Made by a program: the position numbers and the translations under genes. A DNA stretch of 64,000 nucleotides from Tetrahymena elliotti 4EA (lineage: Eukaryota; Ciliophora; Oligohymenophorea; Hymenostomatida; Tetrahymenidae). Positions 26,248 through 40,912 of the stretch are shown here, piece after piece (position 1 is the stretch's first letter; each line of letters begins with the position of its first letter). The notes beneath the pieces were generated by a model. It was not told where the DNA came from. It searched no databases and saw only the letters and a list, made by a program, of their open reading frames with translations. The stretch is taken from the NCBI GenBank assembly GCA_000231825.2, contig JH720312.1:372001-436000 (forward strand), written 5' to 3'.

Positions 26248-28472
26248 ATGATTTCATCGCCTACTAATTAAGAAAGATTTACCAAGCAGAAGTTTTTAGA
26301 TTTCCTTTAGCATGGTTCAACCTACAAACCGTTTAAAGGAAATACTAATTAAAAGATAAACGAATTTAGTAATTTAATAGAGTAAGATATACTTTCGGAT
26401 CGGAAAGTAGAATCTAATATATCATCATCTTTATATAAAGACCAAATATTTTAGCCTTATCAATAAGAAAGAAATGGAATAGGAAAGATTATTGTAAGCC
26501 TAATTTTAAATTATGTGGAAATTATGAATTAAATAAAATGTGTTTTAATAAAAATAAATAATTTAGATGCAGAAGAAAGATAAAAAAAATGAACTTGAAA
26601 TAGAGTTTGAAAAAAAATTATCTCAATATGAATAGTACAAAAAGAAAATTTTGCATAAAGATTTAATAGATTCATTATAGAGAGTGAAGAATTTTAAGAT
26701 TGATACAGCCTGTCCTCTCACACCAAGAAGTTAGCCTATTCAAAAGAATGGAAAGCTCATGTTTGATAAGGGACTTAAGGTGAAGTAGCAATTGTTCATC
26801 TAGAACAAAAAAAATACTCTATTAGCTAGTATTAGTTAATTTTCAAATCAATAATCTATCTAAAATTTATTTAAAACTCATTCCAACCAATCTTAGGCCA
26901 ATCAAAGAGTTCCTATAGAAACCAAGATTATTGATTTAAAATAACCATAAGACCAATTAAAATATCCAAAAATAAATCAGTAAATTTAAATAATTAATAT
27001 TATTTTATCTTCTAGATTTCTTACTTTTTTTCAATTTTAAAACAGGAATAAAACTTTTGGAAGTCAAAATAAATAAAATAAAATTATTAATCTATAAAAT
27101 TAATACCATGTTTTGAATTATTTAAACAATACATCAGAAGACCAAGATAAAATTTAACTTTCCAAAACTTGTGATGATCATTCATTAGAAGACAACATAA
27201 ATTCCTCTACATCTTACTAGATTAATAAAAACCATTAAAAAACACACTTGAGTAATTATTACCTAACTAATCCTCATAAAAATTCAAAGCAGGGAGAAGT
27301 AACATCAAATACAAGTAACAGAAGCTTTTTAACTTCAATTAGACAAGATGAAAGTAAAACAACTCTAAACCAATCCAAATTAACAAATTCTGAATAAACA
27401 ACAAATAAATAATCAATTAAATAAACCTTAAATTAAATCTAAGCAAGTTCAGAAGAGCTAACATAAGAAAACCCTAAATCCGAAATAATACTTTCAAATG
27501 ATTTGTCAAGTAAAAGACCTTATTTCCCTCAGTTAGTAGTAAACACAGAAAATCAAGAAACACTTTAAAGAGAAGCTTAATTTGCTAAGGATAAGTAAAG
27601 TAGTTCATAAAAAAGTGCTGGAGAACTATAAACCAGTGAAAACATCAAGGATAATAGAACTTTTTATCAAACTAATCTTCCTAATTTAAATTAATCAAGT
27701 TATTTAGATTATCAAGATGTACTATTTTACTGTCACGATCTAGATGACATGACACCTTTTGAGAGCTTTAAAAAATATAAATTTAATAATCCTAAAAATG
27801 GTCTCTATAAATAATTGGATAGTTCTGTTAGACTAAAGATTTTCTAATAAAAGAAAAATAAAATTATAAATTCCAATAACGAATCATAAATTACAGATAG
27901 ATGCTTTTCTGACAGATACAAACCTGAATCAATAGCTCCCCCTGTAGGAACATATTCAATGAAGTATGGTCTCATAGAAAAAAAAGTGCCCGCTTATACT
28001 ATAAAACCAGAGCATCTTAAATAGATAGATTATTTATATTATTTAAAAAATTAAAGTGATAAAACTCAAATCAAAGCTAAAACATTAAGAAACTTTAAGA
28101 AACTTAACAAGTATATTTCTTTATTTAAAATGTATCAATTAATCAAATCAATTATTTTAAAAAGTACTGAAGTAGATGAGGAAAGCTTTGAAAAAATGTA
28201 TTTTGATCTAATGAAATCAATATAAAGTATAACAGTTTTTAATTAATTTTATATATTATTTCTTTAAAAATGTAATAGATGAAGTTCAGGAGTAGATATA
28301 GAAGTGCGGTGATAAATACCTTCACCCAGATGGTGATTTATAATTACAAAGGCATTTGAGTATTGAGGATATCAAGGAAGTAGATTCAAGATTCAAAGTT
28401 TAAGCTAAGCACCTTAAAGATAAACTAAATAAAATGAAAGCATATTTAACCTTTTATCAGTATTAAGTTTGA
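26248..28472 (+). CDS. Unrecognised low-complexity protein with one SHIPPO-like motif, possible ciliary protein
   Basis: The ATG at 26248 opens MISSPTNQERF, and the stop is TGA at 28470. Short introns occur near 26492-26565, 26980-27050 and about 28240. Most of the ~650-residue product is polar and disordered (S, N, Q, K). Two parts look folded. Around 27720-27830 is a segment VLFYCHDLDDMTPFESFKKY. Around 27930-28010 is PPVGTYSMKYGLIEKKVPAYTI, which resembles the P-x-G-x-Y...PAYTI pattern of SHIPPO repeats found in sperm-tail and axonemal microtubule proteins. The C terminus is helical (DIKEVDSRFKVQAKHLKDKL). A microtubule or ciliary role is an inference from one motif. No enzyme motif is present. 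Confidence 0.75.
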
Positions 28473-29392
28473 TGATTTATTTTATTGTTGATTGAAATAT
28501 TGAGTTAGATCATAATTTTTTTAAATATTTAGAAAGAATATTATTTTAATGTGATTGAGATATTTCTAACAAATATTTTTAAATAAAAAAAACATATAAA
28601 GCATTTATTATTAATTAGAATTAGTTTGAAAAATATCAATTATTCACAAAGTTTGACTAAAAATCATTAAAATGAAAAACTTTTGTTATTTTAAATATTT
28701 ATTGAGATCATCCATCTTTCAAGATTAGAATAAATAAATTAATTCTTTTTGGCCTAGAATATTTAGTAATCAATCATTCAACCAATAAAACTTTTCTTAA
28801 GTAAAACACTTCTTTTCAATATGTCTTTAAGTAGTAAATTTATAAAATTATCTCTATTTTTTCTTCATTTCAATATTTGAAACAGTAAGTAAGTAAGAAA
28901 GAAAGTAAATAAATAAATAAGTATTAACTTTGGTTATTAATAAAATATAATCTTACATATTTTAAGTTAAATATTTTTCTGGAAGGGGATATTTAACAAG
29001 ATAATATTTAATAATAATTATTTTAATTTAAATTATTAAAAATAGCTCAAACTAATAAAATATCAGCTAAATATTAAAGTTATGAAAAAGTTGTTTATTA
29101 TTTTAAATTAGAATTAAAATAATTAAATTACTAAAATAATAAATTAAAATTGACATGACTTTTATTTTGGAAATATATGAATAAAATCTTTTTTTCAAAT
29201 ATAATTATTTCTTTTTTTGAAAATAATTTATTATTTTTTTTAGGGTTTATCTATTCGAAATGTATTAAAATTGGTTTATATTTACTGTAAATAATTTATA
29301 TTGAAACAGACTTACTTTCTTGATTGCTTTATAATAATTAAAAATTGTTAATTCTGATTTTAGAAGTTATTTAGTTGGTAAATTAAATTTTA
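28473..29392. other. Intergenic, AT-rich
   Basis: Spacer between two plus-strand genes. It includes a simple GTAA/GAAA/AAAT run at about 28886-28921. Nothing else is recognised. Confidence 0.5.
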
Positions 29393-31035
29393 ATGTCAGA
29401 AAGATTTGGATTTATAACAGACCCAAAGTTAGCATCTAATTAACTTGGATATAAGAAAAATAGTCATTAAAATAGTTTTCAGCAAGATCAAAATGCCCCA
29501 TAATAAGAATATGATTTTGACTTTACTGAAGAAGAATATATTGAGTTTTTGAAATAAGCTAATAAATATGAAACAAACCCGTATATGAGAGATATTAGTC
29601 AACAAGAATGTGATGAATTTTAAAAAAAGTTAGATAATAAATATATATAAAGAATCTGGAAATCATTTAGAGAAAGTGGAAATAGTGATTCAGGAAAAAT
29701 ATCAAGACAAGTATTCAAAAAAGTTTTCATTAATATTATTGATGATTAGGTTAGAGAATTATTTTTAGATGCTCTCTTTGAAAGTAAAAGATTAAAATTT
29801 ATTTATTCTTTAGATATATTTAAATTAAACTATTTGGTAATTGTTCATTAAGATCTCATTTTTGTTCATTGATAGGATTTAAATTGGAGAAGTTAAGTGA
29901 AAAATATGAAGATTCTGAATTTAGTAAAATAGTAACTTAGTAGAATATAGATGCTGAGAAAGTTGATATTTAGGATTTAGTTATTTCTTTAACTATTCTA
30001 GCCAGAATGAGTGAAGAATAAAAACTTAAGTGTAAATATCATTTCAAAATATATAGTTAAATGACCATTGAAATGTAAATAAAACTAAAAATTTAGTAAT
30101 ATTCACACTAACAGATGTTGATGAAGATGAATGTTTATCAACTGAAGATATAAGAAAAATGATTTAAAGAATTGAAAGAAATTTCACTGTTGAATAATCT
30201 CACATTTACTCAGAGAGTTCTTGTCTTGCATAGGAATTTGCTTTGAATAAATCATAACGCAGATATTAATGGACAATTTATAATTTAGGTTAGAAAGATC
30301 TGACAAAAGAAAACTCAAAATAAGAAGGAGGATCAATAAGTGGTAGTTACGAATTAGATGAAAATAAGTTAATTACATGGGAAGAATTCATAGAATGTCT
30401 AAATAAAAAACAAAATCTAAAGAGGAAGTTTTTACCCAATAACTATTTATTATATCATTGTTTAGTAAATTTTATGCATTTTAATATGTTTTTAAATAAT
30501 TTCTTACATATTTAAATAACAGAAAAATACCAACAAGGAGAGAGAGTATAAAATTACCAGTGATAATGCTACAGATTTTGATGTTTTTAGAAAACTGATT
30601 CATTTAAAGTTAAGAAATTTTTATGAAAAAGACTACACTCAAGCCTACCCTCTCAAGGAAAAAGGTATAAGATATCCAGGTAAAATCAAAATAGAACCAC
30701 CACCACCTGATAAAAAATCTGATTTGCTACCTAACTTCTAAAAAACTACTGATCAAAAGAAACTTAATACTTTTGTTAAGGATTTTAAATCTCAAACTTA
30801 AAATTTGTAAAAAAATTTTATAGAAGAGCAGTTGAAAAAAATGGAAAGCCAAGAAGACAGTTACAGTAAATAATTTGGCTCAAAACCAGAAAACTCAAAT
30901 AACTTAAAAAAATTCTGTAAGTTAGTTTTATTTAATTAAAATAATATTAAAATATGATTTCTAAACACAAAATTAGTGGAGATATTAGAAAAATATAAAG
31001 CAATGAAAGACAACCCAATAGATGTTAAAATATGA
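29393..31035 (+). CDS. EF-hand calcium-binding protein
   Basis: The ATG at 29393 gives MSERFGFITDPKLA, and the stop is TGA at 31033. Several short introns occur, including ones near 29837-29875, 30030-30100, 30430-30523 and 30917-30981. One canonical EF-hand loop is seen at about 30115-30155 (TDVDEDECLSTEDIRKM): acidic residues at loop positions 1, 3, 5 and 12 support calcium binding. An upstream helix-loop-helix (IWKSFRESGNSDSGKISRQVF) looks like a degenerate partner EF-hand. A later segment (ENKLITWEEFIECL) resembles the outgoing half of another. The tail has a PPPP run and a basic, helical end. The general layout resembles calaxin/EFCAB-type sensors, but I cannot assign an orthologue. Confidence 0.8.
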
Positions 31036-31570
31036 AATAACAATATATTTAACTATCTTTTGAATTCGTGTATTTTTTAATATGAAATGATGTTAAGTTT
31101 TTAAATCCTAAATAATAAAAGCCTTATTCCATAATAAAATATTTTTTATTTATTAAACTTGAAAAAATGAAATACTTATTTAAAATAATAAATAGTTAAA
31201 ATAAGAGTTATTTATTTTTTCCTCTTATTTATTTTTAATAAGCTAAAATCTATGTTCTTACAATTTGTTTATCTAGATTTAGAAATATTTAACTTATTTT
31301 TTTTAAAAAGTTTGTTGAAGAATCAATTAATGAATAAAAAAATTTTAAAGTAGTATTTTTTATTTTTTTCCAGGCTTCTTATTGTTTTTTTATCAAGAAA
31401 AAAAATGTTTTTATTTATTTAGAAGAATGTGAAAATTGAAGATTTTAATTGAGAATAGTTGAATATATTTATTGAACTAAAATATATTTACTCTTTAAGT
31501 GTATAATTTTTGATATTAATTAAAACACAGAAAAAGCTCATTTATTTATTTATTATTAATAATTTGAAAA
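31036..31570. other. Convergent intergenic region
   Basis: AT-rich 3' spacer between an EF-hand gene (+) and the mannosyltransferase gene (-). Both transcripts must terminate here, but no polyadenylation element stands out from the background. Confidence 0.5.
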
Positions 31571-32794
<1,224 letters not shown>

Positions 32795-33673
32795 TTCTTT
32801 GATGCTAATTATCTCTAAAAATTTGAACTGATTTATTTTCTTTACAAAATATCAAATAAAAAATTAAAATCCAAAAATATGTTTTTCCTTTTTAGACGTA
32901 TTGTTCACTAAGATTATTATAATATCTATTCAAAAATAAGAAATGTAAGTATTTATCATCAATTTAAATTATTTATTAAACCAAAAACAACAAATTAATC
33001 TTTTTACAACAAAATTCATTTTTCAAATTTGCTTTTATAAAATAATAAAATAGAATAATTATTTTACCTTCTTTAATTATTTTTTCCAATTTATTATTTT
33101 CAACAAATCCAAACATCTTCTTCCTGATTATTTTATTATTTTTACTTATTAATTATCATAATTTAATTGAATGTATTCTTTTATCTAATACAAACTAAAT
33201 TAGTTTTCTTAGAACATAACATGACAATAATTTTAAAGGAAATTTTATTGGATTAAATAAGCAAGAAAAAAAAAGATTTTAAGTTTTTTTTATTCAAATT
33301 TATAATAAAAAATTTCTATGAATCGATTACTATCTTCCTCTCTTCTTACTTTATTTTTAAAATGTTTATGAATAACAATAAACCAAAATAATTTAGAATT
33401 ATCTAAAATATTTATAATCAAAAAGTTAATTTTTTTATATCAAAATTTATGGTTCATTTTAATTTTATTCTCATAAATTTTTATTTGGTAATTGATCTTA
33501 TTTATTTATTTTTTTCAATTCATTTTTTTATGAAAAGTTGCAACAAATATATCTCCTTTTTATATAAGTAGGCAAAATCGAATGTTTAGTTTTTTAAAGC
33601 AAAATTTATAGTTTTATAAAATAATAAATATTTATATGCAATGGCTACGAACAAATTTTAAAATTTTTTAAAT
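32795..33673. other. Intergenic, AT-rich
   Basis: Lies between two minus-strand genes and holds the DPM1 promoter side. No coding frame or RNA gene is recognised. Confidence 0.5.
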
Positions 33674-35690
33674 TCATTTTTGTTATTTTTTTATTTCAAA
33701 AATTTCATCTCCTTCTTCTTCTTCTTCTTCATCATCATCATCATCTTCTAACTCATCTTTCCCATATTTATTATTCATATAATTTAATTCTTTATATTTG
33801 GGAAATCTATTTTCATTAGATTGATCAATTTGAAGTTGAGTATTGCTTTTGTTTGGGTTTGTTTTATAATTTTTATCAAATTCTTATTGATTGTTGCAAA
33901 AGTCCATCATTAATTTAGAATTAGTAAAGGTTTTATTATTTTATTATTAATTTGGACTATTAGATTGTGCAGATAATCTTTCATTTATTTAAATAGGTGA
34001 CCTACTCTCTAATGTATTGTTATTGCTGCTGTTTAATTCTGTTATTTCACGTAACACTTTTCTGTTTGGTGTTTCTTAGTTTGGAGTGTATTTTTATTGT
34101 TGGTATTAAGATTTATTTAATGGTGATTTTTTTTATTATTGTTAAGACTGTTAACTTTAGTCTAATGTTATTTTATTTTCTTTAAGAAAATTGATTTATT
34201 AATCCCTATTATAATATGAATCATTAGTTGTGTAGCCAATATCTTATTAACTATCAAAGCCTTTGTCTATAATAAAAGGAGTGCTTTTGTTGTTAGCTAA
34301 AATCTAAGATTTATCAGTATTTAATTTCTCATTTTATGGATTGTAATTCTCTGATGGTTCAGTTTAATATTTTTCTAAACCTTTAATGTATATTTTATCT
34401 GTAATTTTTAAATTGGATACAAGTTCTTCTAAATTATTGTGGAAGAATTTATTTAAAACTTTAATTCCATCATTTTCAAACATCTCAAGAACTCGTGTGA
34501 GTGGATTTTCAATATCATCTGCAATAATCCTAAATATACTAATTAATAATTTATTCATTAAAATGTCTAAATTTCAATAAAGTGTTATTACCCATTCTCA
34601 ATAGAAATCTCCACAATATAAAAATTAAGTCCAAACTGACGAGATTACCTGTAAAGAATAGTTTTATTATCATCAATTCTATTATTACTATTATTTAAAG
34701 GTTCTAAATGAAATGATCTGTCCCTTTCTATTATTATAAAAATAACGATTTAAATATTTTACCATAAATAAAATAAAACAATTACTATTGCTAATGCTCT
34801 TCTACTATTGCCCTCCAATTTGTCTCTGTAGATTTAATGAAAAATAAAAATATTTTACTCACATAAGCAAAGAAAAAAAGGGAAAATAAATTAACACATT
34901 AAAAATTGAATTGTAGGTATTAAATTACCAACCAATCAACCTTATCTAACGAATATAATAAAAACATAATGAAAAGCCTAAATTTCTACATCAAGTGAAT
35001 AGTTTTAACGTTTGATGGAAGCAGAAGATTAATCTAAATTTTAATTATTTGGGTTAAATTGGTTATCATTTCTCATGAACGTTGTTCTTGAATCACTCTT
35101 CTTATATAGATTTACAGGGTATTCGCTTATTTTATTTAAAAGAACTTCATTTTTCTTGTGATCTTCTTCCCATTTACGGTGATCATATTCACTTTTTCTT
35201 GTCTTAATTCTCTCTAAAATCTTCTTATTTTCTTCCATAATACTGAGCAATTCTTTTCTTCGATTGAACTAATTCAAAGATTTCTTTTTTGTATAAGAAG
35301 ACTGCTATATGGTTGAATAATTATTGTTTCTGCTAAGTCTATTTAAAATTGATTAATCCTAACTTTGATTTTCTTAATAATTAAGTTGTGTGAAGATTCT
35401 TTTTTTAGGAAAAAAAATATTTTACTATTACTTGTTGTCTTAGGAGGATTCATAATCTTAGTAATCTTCTCCAATAAAATTCTATTTTCTCTTTCTATTT
35501 CTGTATATTTGTCTTCCATAATTTACATTTTCTTTTTATTTTAAGTCAAAGATACAGGATAGAAATGATCTGGGCGCTTAGAATCTACTTAACTAGATAT
35601 TTATTTTAATTTCATTTCATGGATTTGAGAATCTCTTTCTTTTATTTTTCTACTTATAATCTTGCTTGAAACAGGTACCTGTCTATACAT
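33674..35690 (-). CDS. CFAP97/Hemingway (KIAA1430)-family ciliary protein
   Basis: The start at 35690 gives MYRQVPVSSKIISRKIKERD. The N-terminal conserved domain contains VDSKRPDHFYPVSLTQNKKK and EIERENRILLEKITKIM, which is the CFAP97/KIAA1430 signature. The family includes fly Hemingway and proteins linked to cilia and sperm flagella. A ~59-nt intron follows, then a helical second part (MEENKKILERIKTRKSEY). A 164-nt intron (34826-34989) and smaller ones, including 62 nt hiding the codons of a spurious MNKLL start, join this to a long S/N/Q-rich region and an acidic tail (about ten D/E in a row at 33715-33745). The stop is TGA at 33674-33676. The whole span reads as one gene: the apparent TGA at 34936 lies inside the 164-nt intron. 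Confidence 0.82.
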
Positions 35691-36769
35691 TTATAAAACA
35701 AATGACTTAGCTTAGTAAATTGGTTTTCCTTCTTTAAAAACTAAAATATGTATGTGTTTAAGTATATTTGTTAGAACTTATATATCTATGTATTTATGCC
35801 AATTTAATTAAGTAAAGCTAAATCACTCAACTAATAAATCTAAATACTACTACTAATTTATTAATTAACTATTTTTTTCAGAACCTAGTTTTTTACTTAA
35901 TTTACAACAAACACCACCATCGACTAACCAAATAAAAAAAAGTACAACTAAATATTTCTTTAAAGTATAAACGTTTATAAACAAACAACTAGTAAGTTAA
36001 CAAGCATCACAAAAAACTAATATTTATAGAAATAATACCAAAAGAATTCTAATAAAAATTAAAACTTTTAAAATAATTTATATATTTTAGTGAAAAAAAG
36101 CATTTGAATCAATATGTTGCTGTTGTTCTGATCTCTAATATTTTTATAAACCTATTTCTTATTTGATACAGTTTTGAAAATGTCTGGTATTTATTTTATC
36201 AAATAAATAGATAAAATTCAATATGATATTTCAAAAAAATAAAAAGCATAATGAAGATAATATCAATCTTTATAGCTATTTTAACCTTCAATATTTTATT
36301 TTTTTAAAAATATTTTTATTAAATTTCTTGCTTAATTTAGACTTTCATTCATTCATATATTAGGATTAGACCTAAGCTTTAGATAGAAACCAGAGTAATA
36401 AGTCTGGTTAATATTAAGCTGGATAATAAAATCCCAAATCTCAATCTTGTTTGTTAAATTTTTTGATTCTTTCATAAAATAATTTTTCAATTCTCCAAAA
36501 AAATTTTTATTGAAAGGTTTTATGACATTTTAATAAATTAGAATTTAATTTTTGTTAAACCTATTTATAAATTCAATGATGAAATAAATTTTTGATAGAT
36601 TTTCTGATCATGATAAGAAATAAAGGGTATTTTATTTAACTATCTATTTAAATTAATTAGAAGAGCAAAATTACTTTTGAAAACTTTATTCTATCAAACA
36701 AAAAATACTCAAAAAAGAAAACAAATATTGTTGAAAAAAGGAATAAATTTGTGACATTATTAAAAATAA
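35691..36769. other. Divergent promoter region, AT-rich
   Basis: Lies between the starts of a minus-strand and a plus-strand gene. It must contain both promoters, but no motif can be separated from the AT-rich background. Confidence 0.45.
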
Positions 36770-37744
36770 ATGCAGTACTATGATAGCATAGATAATATCA
36801 CTGATATTTTAAAAAACAGATTATCTGACAAACAACTAAATATTGAATTGTCTCCATATATAACTGAATCATAACTGAGTAATTTTAAATTAGTTATGAA
36901 AACTTTAGAATATGATTCTTTAAGCTTAGTAAGCTGGGAATAAAATTTCTGGACTCCAGAAGGATATAAAAGATTTTCTAATTTTTTTAACGACTAAGTT
37001 CATCTCAAAAAGCTTAGTTTAAGATTTTTTGTTAATGATTTAGACCCAGAAGGATCTTTAATTTTAGCCTAAGGGATATAAAAGCTAAAGAATATTGAAA
37101 GTTTTGAATTGTTATTATCTTTATGCAAAATTCAAGATGAAGGACTAAATTATTTTTTAAATTCAATAAGCTAATTATAGAAAATAAATCATATAACATT
37201 TCATTTTGATAAAATCAAGATTCAAAAAGTGGGTGTGATGAATACATTTAGCACACTTTAAAAAATATCTAATTTAAATAGTTTAGACATTATATTTGAT
37301 GAAGAGATAGCAAGTTAATCCTATCAAGAAATTTCAAATGGACTATTACATTTATCTAATCTAGAAAAATTGATAATACAAATCTAAACTAAAACATAAT
37401 TACAAATTTTTGAAATAGTAACAGCAATTTCAAAACTAAAAAAATTAAATCATTTATTGTTAGAGATTTAAGGATATGAAGATAAGATAATGGAAATTGA
37501 TACATAAGTAATTGTAATGCTTTGCGAATTGTAAAACCTAAGCACATTTCATTTTTATGTTCATAGTTATGAAAATAATGATCTTCATAAGTAAAAGCTA
37601 AATATCTTAAACAGCTTGAGTTCAAGGAATAGAATAATAGACTTAAAAATAAATGATGAAAATAGGAACAAAAAAAATACTCAGAAAATCAGGCAAAAAG
37701 CAAAAAAAATAAAATAGTTAGTGCTTTGTGATTTCTATGAATGA
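36770..37744 (+). CDS. Leucine-rich-repeat-like protein, function unknown
   Basis: Intronless frame of 324 residues with ATG at 36770 and TGA at 37742. It has regularly spaced leucine-rich strands, for example HLKKLSLRFF, LKNIESFELLLSLCK, KINHITFHFDKIKI, LNSLDIIF, NLEKLIIQI and LKKLNHLLLEI, each about 25-30 residues apart. This layout resembles the large ciliate families of diverged LRR proteins that carry no catalytic domain in this part. There is no signal peptide or membrane span. The tail is short and basic (KKNTQKIRQKAKKIK). The role is unknown; LRRs usually bind proteins. Confidence 0.75.
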
Positions 37745-38245
37745 ATGATTGAATGACTAATAACTAACCCCCCCTTACAAAAACAAAAAATATCAATACT
37801 AATATTAATAAAAAGAAATTCGTATTTTCTTGTGTTTGATCAAATTAATTTCTTAAAATATTTTTTAATCAAATTTAAAGAAGCATTTTCAGTCGAATTC
37901 AGAAAATCTTTGGCTATTATGGCCTTTAAATAATTTAAAATTATTAAATTTACTTTTATTTTTCTCCTTCTCTCAACAAATTTTTTTAAAAATATTTTTT
38001 CAATTAAATTTATTTATTTTTTTTAATTGTTTCTTCCTTTTTGTTTGAAATTGAATTTAAGAAAAGACTATAATAGTATTTACAATTGCATTCTTTAATT
38101 ACAAAAAAATTAAATTTGATTATAATAACTCAATAAAATTATATAGTGAATGAAAATAATAATTTCAATCTATAATAAACAAACGAAAAATTAAAATATA
38201 AATTATTAATCTATATTTTTTAATCTAAATAATTCAAATATGTTT
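37745..38245. other. Convergent intergenic region
   Basis: AT-rich spacer between an LRR-like gene (+) and a transporter gene (-). It has one short poly-C run (about 37769-37775). Nothing else is seen. Confidence 0.5.
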
Positions 38246-40687
38246 TCATTTCTTTCCATTATTATTGAAGAAATCTTTAAGTGGTTCGGGACATCTGTTA
38301 TAATCCTTACCAGTCTTTTTAGTAAGTTCTTCATCCAAACATGTGCATTATAAGATAGTGTCAACACCCATACCTTTTTTTAAAAAAGAATTAAGATATT
38401 TAAAATTTAATTGATGATAGTCCGTTGAAAAAAATTACTGTAAACACTCATGAAGAAAGTACCAACAAAGTAACCAATAACAACACAAAAAACAGTAGGA
38501 ACGATAGGTGAGAACAAATGATCGTTGTAATATGAGGCCTTAACGAGGACAATATATGAAATCAAACCAGTAATACCAGCAATAAAGAGACGACCAATGA
38601 AGATAAATATGTTACCAATAGTAGCTACTGTACCAAATTTAACTGGGTTGCACCAGATCAATTCAAAAGCATCCTTTGCAGCAGCACAGAAGTTTTTACC
38701 TGTTAAAGCAATTTAAATGTAAGCGTTTCTATTTAAGAATTTGATAAATCTTTCAAAACAAGCAACATAGCATTGCATACACTTGAGTAAATATTTAACA
38801 CAAGTATTATTTCCTTAGCCAGATTTTTTTACTTATTGTTCCATAAATTCAAGAACAAGTCTGATAAATTAAACCTTTTTAATTAAAATTAAGATTAAAA
38901 AATAAATCTAAACAATTTAAATGTCTTACAATAGCTAAAATCAAAGAACCGAATGCAAGGGAACCAAAATGATTGGTAAGACCTCTCTTTACACCAGTAT
39001 AAACAGGTTTATGGGGCTTTTTTATTAAATATTTTATTATTTAAATTAATGACTGAAAAATTTTTAAATAAATTACTTCATTTGGTTTACTGAAGTACCA
39101 AATAGCACAGGCTGTGGCTAAGATAAATTAGGTTAAAGCACTAAAGAATGCATTGATCCACAAACCTCCAAAAATATGATAGATTAGCATATATCTAGTA
39201 TTTTTTTACCATTTAACAGAAGCAAAAGGACCATTATCACTTCCTTAAATATCACCAACGCTGTAAACAAAAACAAAAGCAACAATCCTAATAAATGTAA
39301 TAAAAGTAAATATTTTAATTTTTTGGTAGTTTTTTTGATTAAAATTAATCAAATTTGATTGAAATTATTTAAAATTTTTACCACCAAGCTGTGAAAAGCA
39401 TACAGAATACAGTTACTACAGGAGGAACCAAAAATGAAGACTTAACTTCACCTACAAAAAGAGCAGCACTCTTGATAATTGCAACAGCTAATCTAATACG
39501 ATTGAACAAACATAAGAAAATAATTAAGAACAAGCCATCTAAAGCAAAAATTGCATAAGAGAGATATTTTAAATTTTTTCCATCTTACTACATATCTTTA
39601 TCTCCACTGTTTACTCCCTTTTTATTTAGATTTAAAAAATTGTTAACGTTAACTGCTGAGTGAAGAAAGTTAAAAAAATATTGTACATCATCATATTAGC
39701 TTTAACCTTTTGTTAGCAAGATAATAGCAAAAGCTGTAAGGAGGACAAAGTAAAGGATAATTGTTATCCAAGTTACTAATCCAGCGAAATATCTCAAAAT
39801 AACCATGTAGATAAAAGCTATAACAAAAGCAATACCTACGCTACCTAAAATCATACCCCAAGCTGTTTTAACATCACTAATATATCTTTCTAAATTTGTT
39901 GTATTACTAGCTCCAAAAGCATCACCTATTTATTCCATAGTCTTATCATAAGCATCTCCATAAGGTAAACAAACTCTACTAAAATACCCTCTGGTTTGAT
40001 AAACGGCAATATGGTAGTCATCATAATTAATTTGACTTGAAAAGGCAATGTATGTTTCAAGATTCAAAAATTTAATACTATTGGATTCTCTTGCGAGTAA
40101 AGCTCCTGGAGTGTCTACATATTTAGAACCTGCTTGATCCCAAGCAGTTAAAGCAGAAGTTAAACTACTTGAATAAGTTGAACCCAGTTCAGATGATACT
40201 AATAGATTAAAAACAAAAATATATAAATTGTATTAAAAGCAATATTAAAGGTATACCTGCTTTATCAGGGCAAGTATTCAAGCACAAACTTTTTTTAATA
40301 CTACCAGGTGCAGTCAAGTAAACATAAGGGTAATCTTTTAAGGAATCAAAACCGCAAGCTCTACCATAAGAATCATAACTAATTAAAATATAAAATAAAT
40401 CTTAGAATTATCATCATTAATATTTTTAATTGGATTAATCCAGATCTAAAATGTAAATCTCAGTGGATTCTTTTTAAGAAAAAATAAAATGTTTACCCAG
40501 TTAGTAGCCTACTTGGATGTCCTTTGCTCAGACCATACGCGCCAATACCAATAATTGCTGCGATGTTTGCTATGAAAAGTAAACAACAAAGGATATCATT
40601 GCAACCTCTTTAAGCAAGTGGTCCATTTGATAAATTCTCATCAACATTATATTGTTTTTTCTGTTCAGCTGTTTTATCTTCTCCCAT
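38246..40687 (-). CDS. Choline transporter-like protein (SLC44/CTL family)
   Basis: Multi-pass membrane transporter. The start is ATG at 40687 (MGEDKTAEQKKQYNVDENL) and the stop is TGA at 38246-38248. The N-terminal block RGCNDILCCLLFIANIAAII matches the first membrane span and Cys pair of CTL proteins. It is followed by GLSKGHPSRLLTG and a large extracellular loop with YDSYGRACGFDSLKDYPYVY and several cysteines. About nine further hydrophobic segments follow. The late block IFIGRLFIAGITGLISYIVL and IVPTVFCVVIGYFVG is typical of the SLC44 core, and the end is CLDEELTKKTGKDYNRCPEPL. About six short introns interrupt the gene. Substrate (choline or ethanolamine) is inferred from family only. 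Confidence 0.93.
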
Positions 40688-40912
40688 TTTAATAGTAGTA
40701 AGTAATTGTTAAAATCTATGATTTATATTATTTTTCTTGTTTTTGAAACTAACTACAAACTAACAAAAATAATTTAATAAATTATGGATTTATTTTGTGA
40801 ATATTATTATTAGATTTTTACTTTTTTTCTTGTTAAACTAATTGATTAATATTCTTTTAATTCGATCACCTACCTGTCTTCAAACAGTAATAATAATATC
40901 CTTTGGTTTGCT

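Noticed and set aside
34364..34558. Minus-strand ORF starting MNKLLISIF
   Set aside because: Its first codons lie in a 62-nt intron of the CFAP97-family gene; only the part from IIADDIENP onward is exon.
37769..37775. Poly-C run considered as telomeric CCCCAA
   Set aside because: A single run without repetition of the hexamer.
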